The notes under the pieces: generated by a model | Database searches by the model: none | Told to the model about the DNA's origin: nothing | What the model saw: only the letters and a program-made list of their open reading frames with translations | Made by a program: the position numbers and the translations under genes | Shown here: positions 6,967-8,224 of the stretch, in pieces | Layout: each line of letters opens with the position of its first letter | Position numbering within the stretch: the stretch's first letter is position 1 | Source of the DNA: Thermoplasmata archaeon | Lineage (GTDB): Archaea > Thermoplasmatota > E2 > UBA9212 | Length of the DNA stretch: 8,224 nucleotides | Direction of reading: 5' to 3' | Assembly: GCA_013329495.1 (NCBI GenBank) | Contig: DUKC01000189.1 | Location: 1-8,224 of the forward strand

Positions 6967-6991
6967 ACTTTTTTCCCTATTTGTCTCTTTA
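6967..6991 (+). terminator. T-rich terminator of gatDE
   Basis: T6 at 6969-6974 followed by the T-rich TATTTGTCTCTTTA, about 40 nt past the gatE stop codon. This matches the oligo-T type of archaeal termination signal. A short TCGC/GCGA pairing lies just upstream (6940-6957) but is weak. Confidence 0.5.
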
Positions 6992-7161
6992 GGAGTGTTG
7001 ACCTTTGCTGAATTGCCAAACGGAATTGCTTTTCTTGGATGACTGGTTACATTTACTTTTATCCTTGTTGGGGCGATGTCTAGAAACATTCCAGCTTGTA
7101 AAGGGCGCATTGAAAATTTAACAATTACGGAAAATTCTTGGTTAAACTAAAAATGTTAGAG

Positions 7162-7181
7162 GTCCATGGCAGTCCATAACA
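7162..7181. repeat. Tandem 10-bp direct repeat within a short inverted repeat
   Basis: GTCCATGGCA is followed immediately by GTCCATAACA, eight of ten bases identical and spaced by one helical turn. The pair is bracketed by ATGTTA (7153-7158) and TAACAT (7177-7182), which are exact complements. It lies about 60 bp upstream of the parA TATA box, a position suited to an activator or partition-type binding site. No protein can be assigned to it. Confidence 0.35.
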
Positions 7182-7240
7182 TCGCATCCCTAACTTCTTT
7201 TTGGGATACGGGAGTGCATCAAAGCCCAACAAATAGAATA

Positions 7241-7251
7241 AATTTAAATAA
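7241..7251 (+). promoter_or_regulatory. TATA box of parA
   Basis: AATTTAAATAA, centred at 7246, is 26 nt from the A of the parA ATG at 7272. The predicted transcript therefore begins at the start codon and is leaderless; no Shine-Dalgarno-like sequence is present between them. Confidence 0.6.
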
Positions 7252-7263
7252 AATCATTTTATT
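7247..7263. promoter_or_regulatory. Operator-like perfect palindrome between parA TATA box and start
   Basis: AATAAAAT-C-ATTTTATT is a perfect 8-1-8 inverted repeat. It overlaps the downstream end of the TATA box and ends 8 nt before the ATG. Because the mRNA is predicted to start at the ATG, the palindrome should act as DNA, not RNA, which favours a repressor site. Autoregulation by ParA or its partner is common in partition operons but is only inferred here. Confidence 0.5.
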
Positions 7264-7271
7264 CCTTCATC

Positions 7272-8048
7272 ATGCAAGGAATTGTCTCGATTCTACAAAA
7301 GGGAGGCGTTGGAAAGTCAACTACAGCAGTAAATTTAGCAGCTGCACTGAGTGAACCCGAAAGAGGTAATAAGGTTTTGTTGGTAGATCTTTGCCCGCAA
7401 GGAACAGCCAGCGAACACGTCGGAGTCTATGGGGAGTATCATTCCAATGAAGAGGTTGATTCCTTGGCTTATCATCTTATAGGCAAAGGCAAAGGAGACC
7501 TGAGAAAAATAATCTTTGAGACGGAGAATTTTTCAACCATCCCCTCGCATGACAGTCTGTTTGAAATACGAGCAGAACTCGAAATGATGGAAGATGGGCC
7601 GCAGAGATTGGACAAAGTATTGAGGCCATTGGAAAAAGATTTTGATTACATCATTGCGGACAGTCCTCCCGAGTTTGGTATAATCACGATAAATGCGATA
7701 GTGGCGATGAAAAATTTGATTATTCCAATTCTGATGGAGCACACTTCGCTCAGGGCTATTGAGGATCTGATGGATCAAGTCGAAGCTATAAGAGACAACC
7801 TTGAGGTGGACGTGAAAATATTGGCAATTGTCCCAAACAGAGTTTTAAACGATTCAGTAACTCAGGATGTGAAGGAAAAGCTCGAAGGCTTGCCTGTTGT
7901 TGACTTTGATATAAGAAAGAGAGTGGATTTGAAGAAAGCATGGGTGACCGGACAAACAATATTTAAATACAAACCAAAATCGGATGCGGTTGAGTGGTAT
8001 AGGAAACTTGCGGATGTTGTAGAAAATGGAGGTGTGAAGATTGAATAA
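7272..8048 (+). CDS. ParA/Soj-family ATPase with a Cys in the switch I aspartate position
   Basis: A 258-residue ParA/MinD-superfamily ATPase, the length of chromosomal Soj proteins. Such ATPases form ATP-bound dimers on DNA or another surface and position chromosomes, plasmids or complexes with a partner that triggers hydrolysis. The deviant Walker A motif KGGVGKST (10-17) has both signature lysines, K10 and K15. Switch I reads VDLCPQGTAS (38-47) and switch II IADSPPE (128-134, D130). A basic stretch IRKRVDLKKAW near 218-228 fits the DNA-binding region of Soj. C41 replaces the second aspartate of the usual VDxDPQG, which in Bacillus Soj (D40) is needed for hydrolysis. There is no N-terminal helix-turn-helix, unlike the larger plasmid type. 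A leaderless start is likely. The gene overlaps its downstream neighbour by 8 nt, suggesting co-expression. Cargo is unknown. Confidence 0.92.
   Translation: MQGIVSILQKGGVGKSTTAVNLAAALSEPERGNKVLLVDLCPQGTASEHVGVYGEYHSNEEVDSLAYHLIGKGKGDLRKIIFETENFSTIPSHDSLFEIRAELEMMEDGPQRLDKVLRPLEKDFDYIIADSPPEFGIITINAIVAMKNLIIPILMEHTSLRAIEDLMDQVEAIRDNLEVDVKILAIVPNRVLNDSVTQDVKEKLEGLPVVDFDIRKRVDLKKAWVTGQTIFKYKPKSDAVEWYRKLADVVENGGVKIE
8028..8034 (+). promoter_or_regulatory. Ribosome binding site fixing the start of the gene after parA
   Basis: GGAGGTG inside the 3' end of parA is a near-complete match to the archaeal anti-Shine-Dalgarno complement. It lies 6 nt before the TTG at 8041, so it supports that unusual start codon and coupling to parA translation. 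Confidence 0.65.
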
Positions 8049-8224
8049 ACAAAAAAAAGGAAGATTCGATTTTGCTTTTAACAAAAACAGAGTAAGAGCT
8101 TTATCAAAAGGTGTGGTAGAACCCGTAGGAAAAGAACCAGAGATGCAAATTAGAGAACGACCGGAGCAGCTTAAGGAACCCGAGAAAGCGGAAGAGATAA
8201 AAGAGATAGGAAAAGAAGAAGAGG
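8041..8224 (+). CDS. Basic then Lys/Glu-rich protein downstream of ParA, partial (3' end cut)
   Basis: The first 61 codons are visible before the window ends. TTG at 8041 is the start favoured by the GGAGGTG site, and it overlaps the parA stop by 8 nt, so the two are almost surely one operon. The N-terminus is basic (NKQKKGRFDFAFNKNRVRAL). From about residue 29 the protein becomes strongly charged, dominated by Glu and Lys (EPEKAEEIKEIGKEEE), and looks disordered or coiled-coil. I do not recognise a family. Partners of ParA-type ATPases often contact them through a short basic N-terminal peptide carrying an arginine finger, so this could be the cognate activator, but no ParB nuclease-fold or helix-turn-helix motif is visible in this part. 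Confidence 0.7.
   Translation, partial: MNKQKKGRFDFAFNKNRVRALSKGVVEPVGKEPEMQIRERPEQLKEPEKAEEIKEIGKEEE

Larger units (their letters stand above)
6930..7271. other. Intergenic region between gatE and parA
   Basis: This 342-bp stretch has no convincing gene. Besides the terminator and the parA control sites listed separately, one plus frame is open from 6935 to 7147 apart from a single TGA at 7040. It has 35 codons on each side and spells strongly hydrophobic stretches (LFSLFVSLGVLTF before the TGA, LVTFTFILVGAM after it). It lacks a clear start codon and ribosome site and could be a broken small membrane protein or chance. I found no tRNA-like cloverleaf and no convincing C/D-box guide RNA. 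Confidence 0.4.

Noticed and set aside
7040..7042. Selenocysteine recoding of the in-frame TGA
   Set aside because: There is no clear start codon, no recognisable SECIS-like hairpin and no selenoprotein family match. A broken gene or chance is simpler.
6990..7045. Possible C/D-box guide RNA (GTGTTGA, CTGA, GGATGA elements)
   Set aside because: The C-like and D-like boxes are degenerate and only about 6 nt apart, too short for a guide, and no matching terminal box pair is present.
7166..7354. 62-codon plus frame overlapping the parA start
   Set aside because: It runs through the palindrome and into parA in another frame. The composition is not protein-like and the parA reading is unambiguous.
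1..8224. CRISPR array, tRNA or rRNA genes, or integrase attachment sites
   Set aside because: No regularly spaced repeats, tRNA-like cloverleaf or conserved rRNA segments were seen on reading either strand.

Overview
The window is archaeal. The best evidence is an intact gatD-gatE pair, the Glu-tRNA(Gln) amidotransferase known only from Archaea. Supporting evidence is a set of TATA-box promoters sitting about 25 nt upstream of starts (two of them give leaderless mRNAs), T-tract terminators, and a stand-alone archaeal-type DUF89 protein. The DNA is moderately A+T-rich. I cannot place the lineage beyond Archaea from the sequence alone.

Layout. On the minus strand, 83-1345 encodes a Na+-coupled dicarboxylate/acidic amino acid symporter of the DAACS (GltPh-like) family, with a T-rich terminator downstream. 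Upstream of it, also on minus, is a small VapB-like antitoxin gene (1415-1603) with a 15-bp palindrome over its predicted transcription start and no toxin gene beside it. Divergent from this on plus is a DUF89 metal-dependent phosphatase-like gene (1760-2632). Positions 2757-3116 hold a decayed TnpB (IS200/IS605 OrfB) remnant that appears to have lost most of its middle. A minus-strand gene of unknown function (3099-3611) touches the remnant's 3' edge and faces away from gatD.

gatD (3727-5046) and gatE (5043-6929) form a tightly coupled operon with an ATGA overlap. Together they convert Glu-tRNA(Gln) to Gln-tRNA(Gln), the route used by archaea to charge glutaminyl-tRNA. A 342-bp intergenic stretch follows. 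It holds a T-tract terminator, a TGA-interrupted hydrophobic reading frame of doubtful reality, a tandem 10-bp repeat, and a TATA box followed by a perfect 8-1-8 palindrome directly ahead of a leaderless ParA-family ATPase gene (7272-8048). The ParA gene overlaps by 8 nt a second gene that begins with a basic segment and continues lysine/glutamate-rich, running off the window end (8041-8224). This pair is the part most worth following up. The ParA carries cysteine where the catalytic aspartate of Soj-type ParA normally sits, its promoter has an operator-like palindrome, and its partner is not recognisable as ParB in the visible part.
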